Of a stretch of DNA of 14,009 bases, positions 6,075 through 13,934 are shown piece by piece. The notes beneath the pieces were generated by a model. The model worked only from the letters and a program-made list of their open reading frames with translations, was not told the DNA's origin and made no database searches. The stretch's first letter is position 1, and each line of letters starts with the position of its first letter. This DNA comes from RGIG8709 sp045575975 (lineage in GTDB: Bacteria > Bacillota > Clostridia > Monoglobales > Monoglobaceae): positions 1 to 14,009 of the forward strand of contig JAZNFO010000001.1 of NCBI GenBank assembly GCA_045575975.1, read 5' to 3'. Made by a program: the position numbers and the translations under genes.

Positions 6075-7976
6075 ATGAACAACAAAGAATTTAAACCTTA
6101 CATTCCTGCGGACAAAATAACCCCTGAAATAACAATAACATCAATTCTTGTAGGAATAATTTTAGCAATTGTTTTCGGTGCAGCAAATGCATATCTTGGA
6201 CTAAGGGTTGGTATGACAGTATCTGCCTCTATACCGGCAGCAGTTATCGCAATGGGAATTATCCGTATGGTTATGCGTAAAAATTCAATTCTGGAAAGCA
6301 ATATTGTTCAGACAATAGGGTCAGCCGGTGAATCACTTGCATCAGGTGCAATATTCACTCTTCCTGCTCTTTTCCTATGGGCAGCGGAAGGAAAAATGGA
6401 CAAACCCGGCATCATAAGCATAACCCTCATTGCCCTTATAGGCGGTCTTCTCGGTGTTTTCTTTATGATTCCGCTCAGAAACGCACTTATAGTTAAGGAA
6501 CATGGCGTTCTTCCTTATCCTGAAGGAACCGCTTGTGCAGAAGTTTTACTTGCCGGTGAAAAAGGCGGAGCAAATGCATCAACCGTATTTTTAGGTATGG
6601 GCTTTGCAGCAATATTTAAATTTATAATAGACGGAATAAAGCTTGTCTCCGGAGAAATTTCTTTTAAAATAAAAGGCTATGCCGGTGAAATCGGAACACA
6701 GATTTACCCTGCTGTAATGAGCGTTGGATATATCTGCGGTGCAAGAATTTCTTCATATATGCTGGCAGGCGGTATTCTTAGCTGGATGGTTATTATTCCT
6801 CTTATTGTTCTATTTGGTAAAGACATTATTCTTTATCCCGGCACAATGCCTGTTGGTGAAATCTATGCTGCAGGCGGCGCAAGTGCAATATGGAGTAACT
6901 ACATCAGATATATCGGTGCAGGTGCACTTGCAACTGGTGGTATAATCAGTCTTATTAAATCAATTCCTCTTATCGTAACAACATTCAGCGGTGCAATAAA
7001 AGGTATGAAGGGCGGAGTATCTTCTCAGGATACAAGAACAGAAAAAGATATTAACTTTAAATTTGTTCTTATAGCCATTTTAATCCTGACCTTTTTAATA
7101 TGGATTATTCCTGCAATTCCTGTTTCACTTCTGGGTGCATTTTTAGTTGTTATATTTGGATTTTTCTTTGCAACAGTTTCATCAAGAATGGTTGGCCTTG
7201 TAGGAAGCAGTAATAACCCTGTTTCTGGTATGGCTATTGCTTCACTACTGATAACAACTCTAATTTTGAAATTCACAGGTACACCCGAAATTCAGGCAAT
7301 GATAAGTGCAATTTCAATTGGTTCAATTATTTGTATAGTTGCAGCAATTTCCGGAGATACATCTCAGGATTTAAAAACCGGATTTTTACTTGGAGCAACC
7401 CCAAGAAAACAACAAATTGGTGAGGTTATCGGCGTTATTGCTTCTGCTCTTGCAATAGGAGGAACTCTCTACCTGCTTGACAGTGCGTGGGGTTTTGGTT
7501 CAGAGGAACTTGGTGCTCCTCAAGCAACTTTAATGAAACTTATAATTGAAGGTGTTATGGGCGGAAATCTCCCTTGGTCACTTGTATTAATCGGTGTATT
7601 TATCGCTATCTTAGTAGAAATCGTTGGAATTCCCGTTCTTCCTTTTGCCATTGGAACATACCTTCCCGTTCAACTTAATGCTTGTATAATGTTTGGCGGT
7701 TTGATCAGGCTTATCGTAGAAAAATGCAAAAAAAGTGAAGAAGAGAAAAAACTTATTGTTAATGATGGTATATTATTCTGTTCAGGTATGATTGCAGGTG
7801 AAGGTTTAATCGGTATTCTTCTTGCTCTGTTTGCCGTATTTAAACTTGATTCACTGCTTAACCTATCATCGTTGTTGGGACTTAGCAAAACATTTATGGA
7901 TATTGGTGGTTTAGTTCTTTTTGCACTTATTATTTGTACTGTGCTTAAATTTTCTATATGGAAAAAGAGAGATTAA
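6075..7976 (+). CDS. OPT family oligopeptide transporter
   Basis: A 633-residue polytopic membrane protein with roughly 14-16 hydrophobic segments and no ATPase domain, so it is a secondary (probably proton-coupled) transporter. The N-terminal block 'GAANAYLGLRVGMTVSASIP' (about 35-54), 'GSAGESLASGAIFTLPAL' (about 82-99), 'VLPYPEGTACAEVL' (about 145-158) and 'GSSNNPVSGMAIASL' (about 376-390) are typical of the bacterial oligopeptide transporter (OPT, PF03169) family. Known OPT members carry short peptides, glutathione or metal chelates such as siderophores and nicotianamine. The upstream peptidase favours peptides here, but metal-chelate import is not excluded. The start follows an AGGAG site. 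It lies 19 bases after pepD and 3 bases before the PqqD-like gene, a tight three-gene operon. Confidence 0.92.
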   Translation: MNNKEFKPYIPADKITPEITITSILVGIILAIVFGAANAYLGLRVGMTVSASIPAAVIAMGIIRMVMRKNSILESNIVQTIGSAGESLASGAIFTLPALFLWAAEGKMDKPGIISITLIALIGGLLGVFFMIPLRNALIVKEHGVLPYPEGTACAEVLLAGEKGGANASTVFLGMGFAAIFKFIIDGIKLVSGEISFKIKGYAGEIGTQIYPAVMSVGYICGARISSYMLAGGILSWMVIIPLIVLFGKDIILYPGTMPVGEIYAAGGASAIWSNYIRYIGAGALATGGIISLIKSIPLIVTTFSGAIKGMKGGVSSQDTRTEKDINFKFVLIAILILTFLIWIIPAIPVSLLGAFLVVIFGFFFATVSSRMVGLVGSSNNPVSGMAIASLLITTLILKFTGTPEIQAMISAISIGSIICIVAAISGDTSQDLKTGFLLGATPRKQQIGEVIGVIASALAIGGTLYLLDSAWGFGSEELGAPQATLMKLIIEGVMGGNLPWSLVLIGVFIAILVEIVGIPVLPFAIGTYLPVQLNACIMFGGLIRLIVEKCKKSEEEKKLIVNDGILFCSGMIAGEGLIGILLALFAVFKLDSLLNLSSLLGLSKTFMDIGGLVLFALIICTVLKFSIWKKRD

Positions 7977-7979
7977 TAT

Positions 7980-8327
7980 ATGGGAAACAAAAAAGGCATT
8001 AACTATCTCGACCTTATTCCTGTCAGAACAGAACAAATAAGATGGAGTTTTGATAATAAAAAAAGAGTTACACTTGAAATAGATAACACCGGTTTTTTCA
8101 ATAAATTAGCACAAAATTTCTTTAAAAAGCCAAAGACATCGTATGTCCACCTGGATGAGATGGGAAGCTATGTTTGGCCCCTAATCGATGGCAAAAAAAG
8201 TGTTGAAGAGTTATCAATATTGGTTAAAGAAGAATTTGGAGAAAAAGCTGAGCCACTTTATGAAAGACTTATAAAGTACTTTGAAATTTTAAAAAGCTAC
8301 GAATTTATCCATTTCAAAAAAAATTAA
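7980..8327 (+). CDS. PqqD family small protein (RRE-like), role unknown
   Basis: A 115-residue soluble protein. Residues 54-110, with 'YVHLDEMGSYVWPLIDGKKS' followed by 'VEELSILVKEEFG' and a C-terminal helix ending 'YEFIHF', match the PqqD pattern: a beta-strand pair, a helix carrying a hydrophobic-W/I-x-L-hydrophobic-D/N-G-x-x-T/S turn, then two helices of a winged-helix-like fold. PqqD-type domains bind leader peptides in PQQ and other RiPP pathways. This protein has about 50 extra N-terminal residues that include 'IPVRTEQIRW', and no radical SAM enzyme or precursor peptide is nearby. Its ATG lies 3 bases after the OPT stop with only a weak GAGAGA site, so translation is probably coupled to the transporter. 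A peptide-binding accessory of OPT or PepD is a reasonable guess, not shown. Confidence 0.75.
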   Translation: MGNKKGINYLDLIPVRTEQIRWSFDNKKRVTLEIDNTGFFNKLAQNFFKKPKTSYVHLDEMGSYVWPLIDGKKSVEELSILVKEEFGEKAEPLYERLIKYFEILKSYEFIHFKKN

Positions 8328-8360
8328 GCAAAATTAAATCACTAAAATTATAAAAAACTA

Positions 8361-8389
8361 TTGACAAAGCACTTGTTTAATAGTATAAT
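8361..8389 (+). promoter_or_regulatory. Consensus promoter of tRNA-Trp
   Basis: TTGACA (8361-8366), 17-base spacer, TATAAT (8384-8389): a perfect consensus. The start near 8396 is about 11 bases before the mature tRNA 5' end. Confidence 0.88.
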
Positions 8390-8406
8390 GTCATAGTGAT
8401 TTATAA

Positions 8407-8482
8407 AGGGGTATAGCTCAGTTGGTAGAGCAGCGGTCTCCAAAACCGCGTGCCGTGAGTTCAAGTCTTACTACCCCTGCCA
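8407..8482 (+). tRNA. tRNA-Trp (anticodon CCA)
   Basis: 76 bases with the full cloverleaf: acceptor AGGGGTA paired with TACCCCT, D arm GCTC/GAGC, anticodon arm GCGGT-CTCCAAA-ACCGC with anticodon CCA at 8440-8442, variable loop GTGCC, T arm GTGAG-TTCAAGT-CTTAC (one G-U pair), discriminator G, and an encoded CCA end at 8480-8482. It has its own promoter and a terminator 3 bases downstream, so it can be a single-gene transcript. Confidence 0.97.
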
Positions 8483-8485
8483 ACG

Positions 8486-8522
8486 AAAAGCCGCTTGTTT
8501 CTTTGAAATTGAGCGGCTTTTT
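8486..8522 (+). terminator. Intrinsic terminator after tRNA-Trp
   Basis: AAAAGCCGCT (8486-8495) pairs with AGCGGCTTTT (8512-8521), 10 bp around a 16-base loop, ending in five T. It ends the tRNA transcript but lies only 35 bases ahead of the pyk start codon. Confidence 0.82.
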
Positions 8523-8536
8523 CTATGTCTTATAAC
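8509..8536 (+). promoter_or_regulatory. Weak candidate promoter for pyk
   Basis: TTGAGC (8509-8514), 16-base spacer, TATAAC (8531-8536). It overlaps the tRNA terminator, and transcription would start near 8543, just at the ribosome binding site AAAGGAG (8544-8550). The alternative is read-through from the tRNA-Trp promoter. Confidence 0.3.
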
Positions 8537-8557
8537 ACAAATCAAAGGAGCTATAGT

Positions 8558-9973
8558 ATGAGAAAGACAAAAGTTATTTGCACAATCGGTCCGGCATGCG
8601 AAGATGAAAAAACATTGACGCAAATGTGCCTTGAAGGTATGAATGTTGCCAGATTAAATTTTTCCCACGGAACGCATGAAGAACATCAGCAGAAATTCGA
8701 TATAATAAAAAAGGTCCGCGAAAAGCTTAATCTACCCATTGCAATTATGCTTGATACCAAAGGTCCTGAATACAGAATAAAAACATTTGAAAATAGAAAG
8801 ATCACTCTTACAGAGGGTGACACTTTCACCTTTACGACAGATGATATAATCGGTAACCAGAAAATTGTTTCAGTTAATTATGAACATTTAATCGAAGACT
8901 TAAGTGTTGGTGATACAATAACTGTTAATAATGGCTTAGTAATATTTGAAGTTACAGAATTAAACGGAAAAAATGCTATATGTAAAGTAATTGTCGGAGG
9001 CGAGCTTTCCGACAGAAAAAGTATGCACTTCCCTGGTATAGTTATGAAGCACGATTTTCTCAGCAAACAGGACAAGGAGGATCTGTTATTTGGTATTAAA
9101 AATGATGTTGACTTTGTTGCGGCATCATTTGTATCCACCAGACAGGATGTTGCAGATATCCGTCATTTCCTTGACGAAAACGGTGGAAAAGAAATTGATA
9201 TTATTGCAAAGATAGAAAACCGTTCCGGTGTTGAAAATATTGAAGAAATCTGTGAAGTTGCGGATGGTATTATGATTGCACGCGGAGATTTAGGTGTTGA
9301 AATACCTTTCATAGAAGTTCCCTCAATCCAAAAATATTTAATAAATAAATGCAGACTTTTAGGCATCCGTGTTATAACAGCAACAGAGATGCTGGAATCT
9401 ATGATACACAATCCAAGACCAACAAGGGCAGAGCTTTCTGATGTGGCAAACGCTGTTTACGATGGAACCTCCGCTATTATGCTTTCAGGGGAAACAGCAT
9501 CAGGTAAATACCCAGCCAAAGCAGTTAAAAATATGGTTGAAATTGCTGAATTTACTGAAACCAAGATAAATTATATCCGTAGATTTAAAACAACAGAATT
9601 TGAAATAAAAAACAACCTGGATGCTCTTTCACATTCTGTATGTTCCATGGCAATAGACTTAGACGCAAAAGGAATTGTTGTTAATTCAATTAGCGGGAAA
9701 ACCGCAAGAATGGTAAGCAGGTTCAGATGTCCTGTTGATATTCTCGGTACAACAACTTCAGAAAAAGTATGGAGAAAACTGAACTTAAGCTGGGGCGTAA
9801 CTCCGGTTATGTGCGAAGAGTTTTCATCAGTTGAAGTTATGTTCTACAGTTCTTTGAAACAGGCAAAAGAATTATTTGACCTTAAACAAAACGACAATGT
9901 TGTTTTAACCGGCGGACAAATAAACGGAAAATCCGGAAATACTAATATTATTAAAATTGAACAAATCGGATAA
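8558..9973 (+). CDS. pyk: Pyruvate kinase
   Basis: A 471-residue glycolytic enzyme that transfers phosphate from phosphoenolpyruvate to ADP. Length and domains fit the short bacterial form without the extra C-terminal PEP-utiliser domain. Barrel motifs: 'TKVICTIGPA' at the N-terminus, 'NVARLNFSHG' (29-38, Arg32 and the Asn34/Ser36 cation site), 'LDTKGPEYR' (65-73), the B domain at about 75-170, 'IIAKIENRSGVENI' with the catalytic Lys, 'IMIARGDLGVEIP', 'PRPTRAELSDVANAV' and 'MLSGETASGKYP'. The usual TATQMLESM reads TATEMLESM here. An in-frame ATG at 8525 would add 11 residues, but it lies just past the tRNA terminator T-run and has no ribosome binding site. The ATG at 8558 has AAAGGAG 7 bases upstream and gives the normal family N-terminus. 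It ends at a two-way terminator. Confidence 0.96.
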   Translation: MRKTKVICTIGPACEDEKTLTQMCLEGMNVARLNFSHGTHEEHQQKFDIIKKVREKLNLPIAIMLDTKGPEYRIKTFENRKITLTEGDTFTFTTDDIIGNQKIVSVNYEHLIEDLSVGDTITVNNGLVIFEVTELNGKNAICKVIVGGELSDRKSMHFPGIVMKHDFLSKQDKEDLLFGIKNDVDFVAASFVSTRQDVADIRHFLDENGGKEIDIIAKIENRSGVENIEEICEVADGIMIARGDLGVEIPFIEVPSIQKYLINKCRLLGIRVITATEMLESMIHNPRPTRAELSDVANAVYDGTSAIMLSGETASGKYPAKAVKNMVEIAEFTETKINYIRRFKTTEFEIKNNLDALSHSVCSMAIDLDAKGIVVNSISGKTARMVSRFRCPVDILGTTTSEKVWRKLNLSWGVTPVMCEEFSSVEVMFYSSLKQAKELFDLKQNDNVVLTGGQINGKSGNTNIIKIEQIG

Positions 9974-9980
9974 AAATTTA

Positions 9981-10019
9981 AATCCCCATAATCATATTGA
10001 TTATGGGGATTAATTTTTT
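9981..10019. terminator. Bidirectional terminator between pyk and the alanine symporter
   Basis: AATCCCCATAATCA (9981-9994) and TGATTATGGGGATT (9998-10011) form a 14-bp perfect stem with a 3-base loop. It is followed by AATTTTTT on the plus strand and TTTAAATTTTT on the minus strand, so it can end both converging transcripts. The symporter stop codon (10020-10018) sits at its edge. Confidence 0.9.
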
Positions 10020-11370
10020 ACTTTTGAAAATGCTTTTTTGTTTCATTATAAACAATCTTAGATAATCCAACAACACCAATTAAGTTCGGTATTGCCATAA
10101 GACCATTCATTGTTTCTGATATGCTCCAGATAAGTTCCAGATTACCAACAGCTCCGATAAATACAAATGCTATGTACACACAACGATAAATTAAAATCGC
10201 TTTCTTTGACTTATGTGTTAAGAACCCAATACAAACCTCTCCGTAATAAGCCCAACCTAATATTGTGGAAAGAGCAAAGAACACAGTTGAAAGAGTAACA
10301 CCAAAGCCACCAATACCTGGAATAATTTTATCAAAAGAAGCAATACTAAGTGCTGCACCCTGGAATTCTCCAGTATCCCAAAGACCAGTTGACAAAATAA
10401 CAAGTGCAGAACATGTACAAATTATTATTGTTGTAAAGAAAACTTCAAACATTCCCCAAAGTCCCTGCATAACAGGTTCTTTTGTACTTGATGCAGCATG
10501 AGCCATCGGCGCACTACCAAGACCTGCTTCGTTTGAGAAAACGCCTCTTGAAAAACCATAGTGCATTGCAACCATAATACCATAACCAGCTGCACCTCCG
10601 GCAGCTGCTTTGAAATTGAATGCTTCCTTGAAAATAAGAGCAAAAGCTGCAGGAATTTTACTTATATTTATAATCAATGCAACAAAAGCACATATAACAT
10701 AGAAGACAGCCATAAAAGGAACAAGTTTCTCGTTTACTGAAGAAATTCGACGCATTCCGCCAAGAATAACTGCAAAAGATATTACTGTAAGAACGATACC
10801 TGTAACAATCGGACTAACACCGAACGAGCTATCAAGTGCAATAGCAATAGAATTTGATTGAGTTGCATTACCTGTACCAAGACATGCAAACATACCGAAA
10901 ATCGCAAACAATATAGCAAGCCATTTGAGTTTTAATCCATTCTGCAAGTAATACATAGGTCCGCCAACCCATTCATCATTAGCATTTTTTTCACGAAATT
11001 TAAGAGATAACACTATTTCAGAATACTTTGTAACCATCCCTAATAGTGCACTTACCCACATCCAGAAAATAGCTCCGGGTCCACCTGAAACAATAGCTGT
11101 CGCAATACCTGCAATACTTCCTGTACCGATAGTTCCCGCCATAGCTGTTGCAACAGCCTGAAATGGACTGACACCAGACTTATCTTTTAACCTCTGCTCT
11201 TTTGAAAACATTGCCAGAATGGTATTTCTAAGAGCATATCCAAATTTTCTGAACTGAAAAAATTTCATTCTGACAGATAAATATATGCCTATTCCAATTA
11301 AAAAAACAAGCATAACAGGTCCCCAAACAATACCATTAATTTCAGCATTAATCGCTCGAACAATATCCAT
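10018..11370 (-). CDS. Alanine/sodium symporter, AGCS family
   Basis: A 450-residue inner-membrane transporter with about 10-11 hydrophobic segments, the usual length for the alanine or glycine:cation symporter (AGCS) family. Family blocks: 'AVATAMAGTIGTGSIAGIA' (about 72-90), 'GGPGAIFWMWVSALLGM' (about 95-111), 'TKYSEIVLSLKFRE', 'GGPMYYLQNGL' and 'HYGFSRGVFSNEAGLGSAP' (about 270-288), the last being the most characteristic. It should import alanine, glycine or a related small amino acid with Na+; the exact substrate is not readable. The start has an AAGGAG site upstream and a promoter at 11431-11459. The htrA terminator just upstream isolates it from htrA, so it is probably monocistronic. 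Confidence 0.94.
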   Translation of the reverse strand: MDIVRAINAEINGIVWGPVMLVFLIGIGIYLSVRMKFFQFRKFGYALRNTILAMFSKEQRLKDKSGVSPFQAVATAMAGTIGTGSIAGIATAIVSGGPGAIFWMWVSALLGMVTKYSEIVLSLKFREKNANDEWVGGPMYYLQNGLKLKWLAILFAIFGMFACLGTGNATQSNSIAIALDSSFGVSPIVTGIVLTVISFAVILGGMRRISSVNEKLVPFMAVFYVICAFVALIINISKIPAAFALIFKEAFNFKAAAGGAAGYGIMVAMHYGFSRGVFSNEAGLGSAPMAHAASSTKEPVMQGLWGMFEVFFTTIIICTCSALVILSTGLWDTGEFQGAALSIASFDKIIPGIGGFGVTLSTVFFALSTILGWAYYGEVCIGFLTHKSKKAILIYRCVYIAFVFIGAVGNLELIWSISETMNGLMAIPNLIGVVGLSKIVYNETKKHFQK

Positions 11371-11430
11371 AAAAATTTCTCCTTATATAAAAAATATATT
11401 TTTTGTTCAAAAAACACAAAACTAATAAAA

Positions 11431-11459
11431 ATAATACCATATTTGTCTTTTAGTGTCAA
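11431..11459 (-). promoter_or_regulatory. Sigma-A promoter of the AGCS symporter
   Basis: Minus strand TTGACA (11459-11454), 17-base spacer, TATTAT (11436-11431). The start near 11424 gives a leader of about 54 very AT-rich bases with no convincing structure. Confidence 0.8.
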
Positions 11460-11470
11460 TTAATTTTAAT

Positions 11471-11515
11471 AAAAAAAAGTCAGGCTCTCCAAAGAGTAGA
11501 GCCTGACTTTTTTTT
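11471..11515 (-). terminator. Intrinsic terminator after htrA
   Basis: An 18-bp perfect inverted repeat (11471-11488 with 11498-11515) with a GTCAGGCTCT/AGAGCCTGAC core and eight A/T on each side, 9-base loop. It lies 2 bases after the htrA stop and reads as stem plus eight U on the minus strand. It is symmetrical, but no plus-strand gene would use it. Confidence 0.9.
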
Positions 11516-11517
11516 AT

Positions 11518-12849
11518 TTATGGTCTTTCTTCGCTTAGTTTAACAGAAATATCCTGGCTTAATCCTGTACTGTATTTATAAACCTTAATTTTAATAAATT
11601 CTCCTGGTTTATGGGAATCCTTAATTTTGTTAAGCTCGTCAACACTCTTAACATCTTTACCATCCGCCTTAACTATAATATCCCCTTGCTCAAGACCTGC
11701 AACTTCTGCTCCGCTTCCAGGTTGACAAGACATAACTTGAACACCCATAGGCCATCCCTGTCTCGCTGACATATATTCAGTTACATCACGGCTTGTAATA
11801 CCGATAACAGGTCTTCCTTTAACATAACCATACTGCATTAAATCAGAAATAATCGGCATCGCCTCTGATATGGGGATAGCAAATCCCATACCTTCAACTG
11901 TGGATGATGATATTTTAACCGCATTTATTCCAATAACCTGACCATATGAATTAACTAAAGCACCGCCAGAATTGCCGGAATTAATAGCAGCATCGGTCTG
12001 AATAACATTCATTGTTCTGTTTTCAACATTTATAGTTCTGTTGACCGCACTAATTATGCCTTGTGTTGTACTTCCAAAAAACTCCATTCCCAATGGATTT
12101 CCAATAGCAACTGCTTTTTCACCAACCTGAAGTTTTGTGGAGTCACCAAGTTCCGCAACAGTTATGGTCTCGTCAGGTTTGATTTTTAAAACAGCAAGAT
12201 CTGTTTTCTCATCTTTACCTATAACCTTTGCATCGTATTCAGATCCTGTATTAAGTGTTACTGTAACCTTGGTTGCCCCGTCAATAACATGATTATTGGT
12301 TACAATATAGCCATCCTCACTTATAATTATTCCACTGCCCGCACCTTCAGAGGTTGTTGTTGTTCCAAAGAAACTAAGTGCTGTTTGAATCTGACTTGTA
12401 ATGCCAACAACAGCAGGACCAACCTTTTTTGATATTTCAACAGTAGAAAGTTCAATTCCGTTATCAACAGTTTGAGTTGCACCTGCCTGGGAATTAGAGG
12501 CACCACCTTTATTATAATTCTGCACTATAGGATTTTTACCTAATCTTCCGGATTTGTTTCCACCAAAATAATACCCCGCATAGAAAACACCTGCAAAAAT
12601 TGACATGTTCAAAACTGCAGCTATAGCTGCAATCGCAACATACCTTTTCATATTTGGCATAATAAATTTAACTTTTTTCTCGTTTTTAAAATCAAAAGTT
12701 GAAATCAGCGACTTTTCATAGTCATCACTTTTCCACGAATTTTTTTCTTCACTGCTGGGAGTATCTTCAACAATTTCTGCATCTATAACTTCTTCATATA
12801 AATTACTTTCATTATCTCTTTCATATTCAAATTCATTGAATTCTTTCAT
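11518..12849 (-). CDS. Membrane-anchored HtrA/DegP-like serine protease with PDZ domain
   Basis: A 443-residue S1C protease. Residues 1-66 are an acidic, charged cytosolic tail, one membrane segment spans about 69-95, and a short Gly/Ser/Asn linker follows. The trypsin-like domain (about 138-335) has catalytic His187 in 'VTNNHVIDGA', Asp217 in 'KTDLAVLKI' and Ser294 in 'SGNSGGAL'. One PDZ domain at about 345-440 has 'PGSGAEVAGLEQGDIIVKADG'. The protease domain would face outside the membrane, where such enzymes degrade or refold damaged secreted proteins. The start follows a GGAGGG site. It lies 81 bases after the histidine kinase with no terminator between, plus a candidate promoter of its own. 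Kinase-then-htrA order resembles Firmicute envelope-stress loci such as CssRS-controlled htrA or walK operons. I give no symbol because htrA, degP and htrC paralogues cannot be separated here. Confidence 0.93.
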   Translation of the reverse strand: MKEFNEFEYERDNESNLYEEVIDAEIVEDTPSSEEKNSWKSDDYEKSLISTFDFKNEKKVKFIMPNMKRYVAIAAIAAVLNMSIFAGVFYAGYYFGGNKSGRLGKNPIVQNYNKGGASNSQAGATQTVDNGIELSTVEISKKVGPAVVGITSQIQTALSFFGTTTTSEGAGSGIIISEDGYIVTNNHVIDGATKVTVTLNTGSEYDAKVIGKDEKTDLAVLKIKPDETITVAELGDSTKLQVGEKAVAIGNPLGMEFFGSTTQGIISAVNRTINVENRTMNVIQTDAAINSGNSGGALVNSYGQVIGINAVKISSSTVEGMGFAIPISEAMPIISDLMQYGYVKGRPVIGITSRDVTEYMSARQGWPMGVQVMSCQPGSGAEVAGLEQGDIIVKADGKDVKSVDELNKIKDSHKPGEFIKIKVYKYSTGLSQDISVKLSEERP

Positions 12850-12883
12850 ATATAACCCTCCTCAGAATTTTTATTACATGATA

Positions 12884-12926
12884 ATTATAACAGAATGTAA
12901 TTTAAAATGTATTAATAAAATGTAAA
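12884..12926 (-). promoter_or_regulatory. Candidate htrA promoter with three upstream TGTA-type repeats
   Basis: A TATAAT -10 (12889-12884, minus strand) lies 35 bases before the htrA start. There is no good -35 at 17 bases. That region instead holds three direct repeats, written on the plus strand as TGTAAT (12896-12901), TGTATT (12908-12913) and TGTAAA (12921-12926), start-to-start 12 and 13 bases. A poor -35 replaced by direct repeats about one helical turn apart is typical of promoters activated by OmpR/PhoB-type response regulators. AT-richness makes chance repeats possible. Confidence 0.4.
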
Positions 12927-12930
12927 TATT

Positions 12931-13934
12931 TTAATTGTTAATACCGGTTTTTGAAGAATTTAAAGTAAAAATAAACTTAGCAAACTTATTTTCTTCACTC
13001 TCTAAAATAATATTCTTTCCATGTCTTGTCAATATATCTCTCACAATAAAAAGACCTATTCCTGTCCCGCTTTTATTAGCGCTTCTCGATTTATCAACCT
13101 TATAAAACCTGTTAAATATATAAGGCATATCCTCTTTTGAAACGCCACACCCGGAATTATAAACACTGACCATTACTTCCTGCTTCTCTGACTCTACAGT
13201 AATAATAATTTCTCCATTTTCATCTGTAAATTTAACGGCATTATCAAAAAGATTAGTTATTACTCTTTTTATAGAATCAAAGTCTGCATTAACAAAAACG
13301 GAATTATATTCAAAATTTAATTCCACATTTATTCTCTTTTCTTCAATTTCATGTTCAAAAGCAACTATGCTCTGTCTAATCATTTCAGCTAAATCAAAAT
13401 CCTTATATTTTAAGGAAAAATTATTATTAAGTCTTGTTACATCCAGAAAATCATTAACAAGCTTAATAAGTCTTGACATTTCATCCCGCACAATTTTAAG
13501 ATAATCCTTTTGTCGCTCGTTCGGAATAGTATCATCCAGAATTCCATCAACAAATCCACTTATTGTCGTCATAGGGGTTCTCAGTTCGTGTGAAACATCT
13601 GAAATAAAATTATTTTTAACATTGTCAGACTTTTCAATTTCATCTGCCATATTATTAAAAGTTTTTGCAAGCTCACTTATTTCTTCAATTTGATGTTTAT
13701 TTTTATCAAGAACTATTCTTTCCTCAAAATTTCTTTTAGCAAATTTTTTCACTGAGCTGTTTACCTGTCTTATAGGTGTACTTATTCTTTTGGCCAGCGT
13801 ATAAGAAAGTATAAATGTTAAAAATAAAACCAAAACAACAGACATAAGCAAAATGTTAATTATTTGCGACTCAAGTCTTCTGGTTTCGGGAAATGGCATT
13901 GAAATCATAATTGCTCCCAGAACAAAATCATCGT
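12931..13934 (-). CDS. Sensor histidine kinase, C-terminal part (5' end missing)
   Basis: About 333 genuine codons of a membrane two-component sensor kinase. Counting from an artefactual ATG at 13992: residues 1-20 are translated sequencing adapter and real sequence starts at about residue 21. There follow a membrane segment (44-67), HAMP domain (about 68-122), dimerisation/phosphoacceptor domain with His135 in 'SDVSHELRTP', and the ATPase domain with N box 'NLFDNAVKF' (247-255), G1 box 'NSGCGV' (the usual DxG Asp is Asn279), F box 'FNRFYKVDKSRS' and G2 box 'GTGIGL' (309-314). The residues just before the membrane segment are the end of an extracellular sensor whose remainder is missing. The partner response regulator is presumably upstream, outside the window. 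It is followed by htrA without a terminator, suggesting an envelope-stress or cell-wall role. Paralogue identity is unknown. Confidence 0.9.

Noticed and set aside
8525..8557. Longer pyruvate kinase starting at the ATG at 8525
   Set aside because: No ribosome binding site, position right after the tRNA terminator T-run, and the extra residues are not part of the family. The ATG at 8558 has AAAGGAG in place.
12896..12926. WalR box upstream of htrA
   Set aside because: The TGTA-type repeats are 12 and 13 bases apart instead of the 11-base period of the WalR consensus, so I describe them only as candidate repeats.
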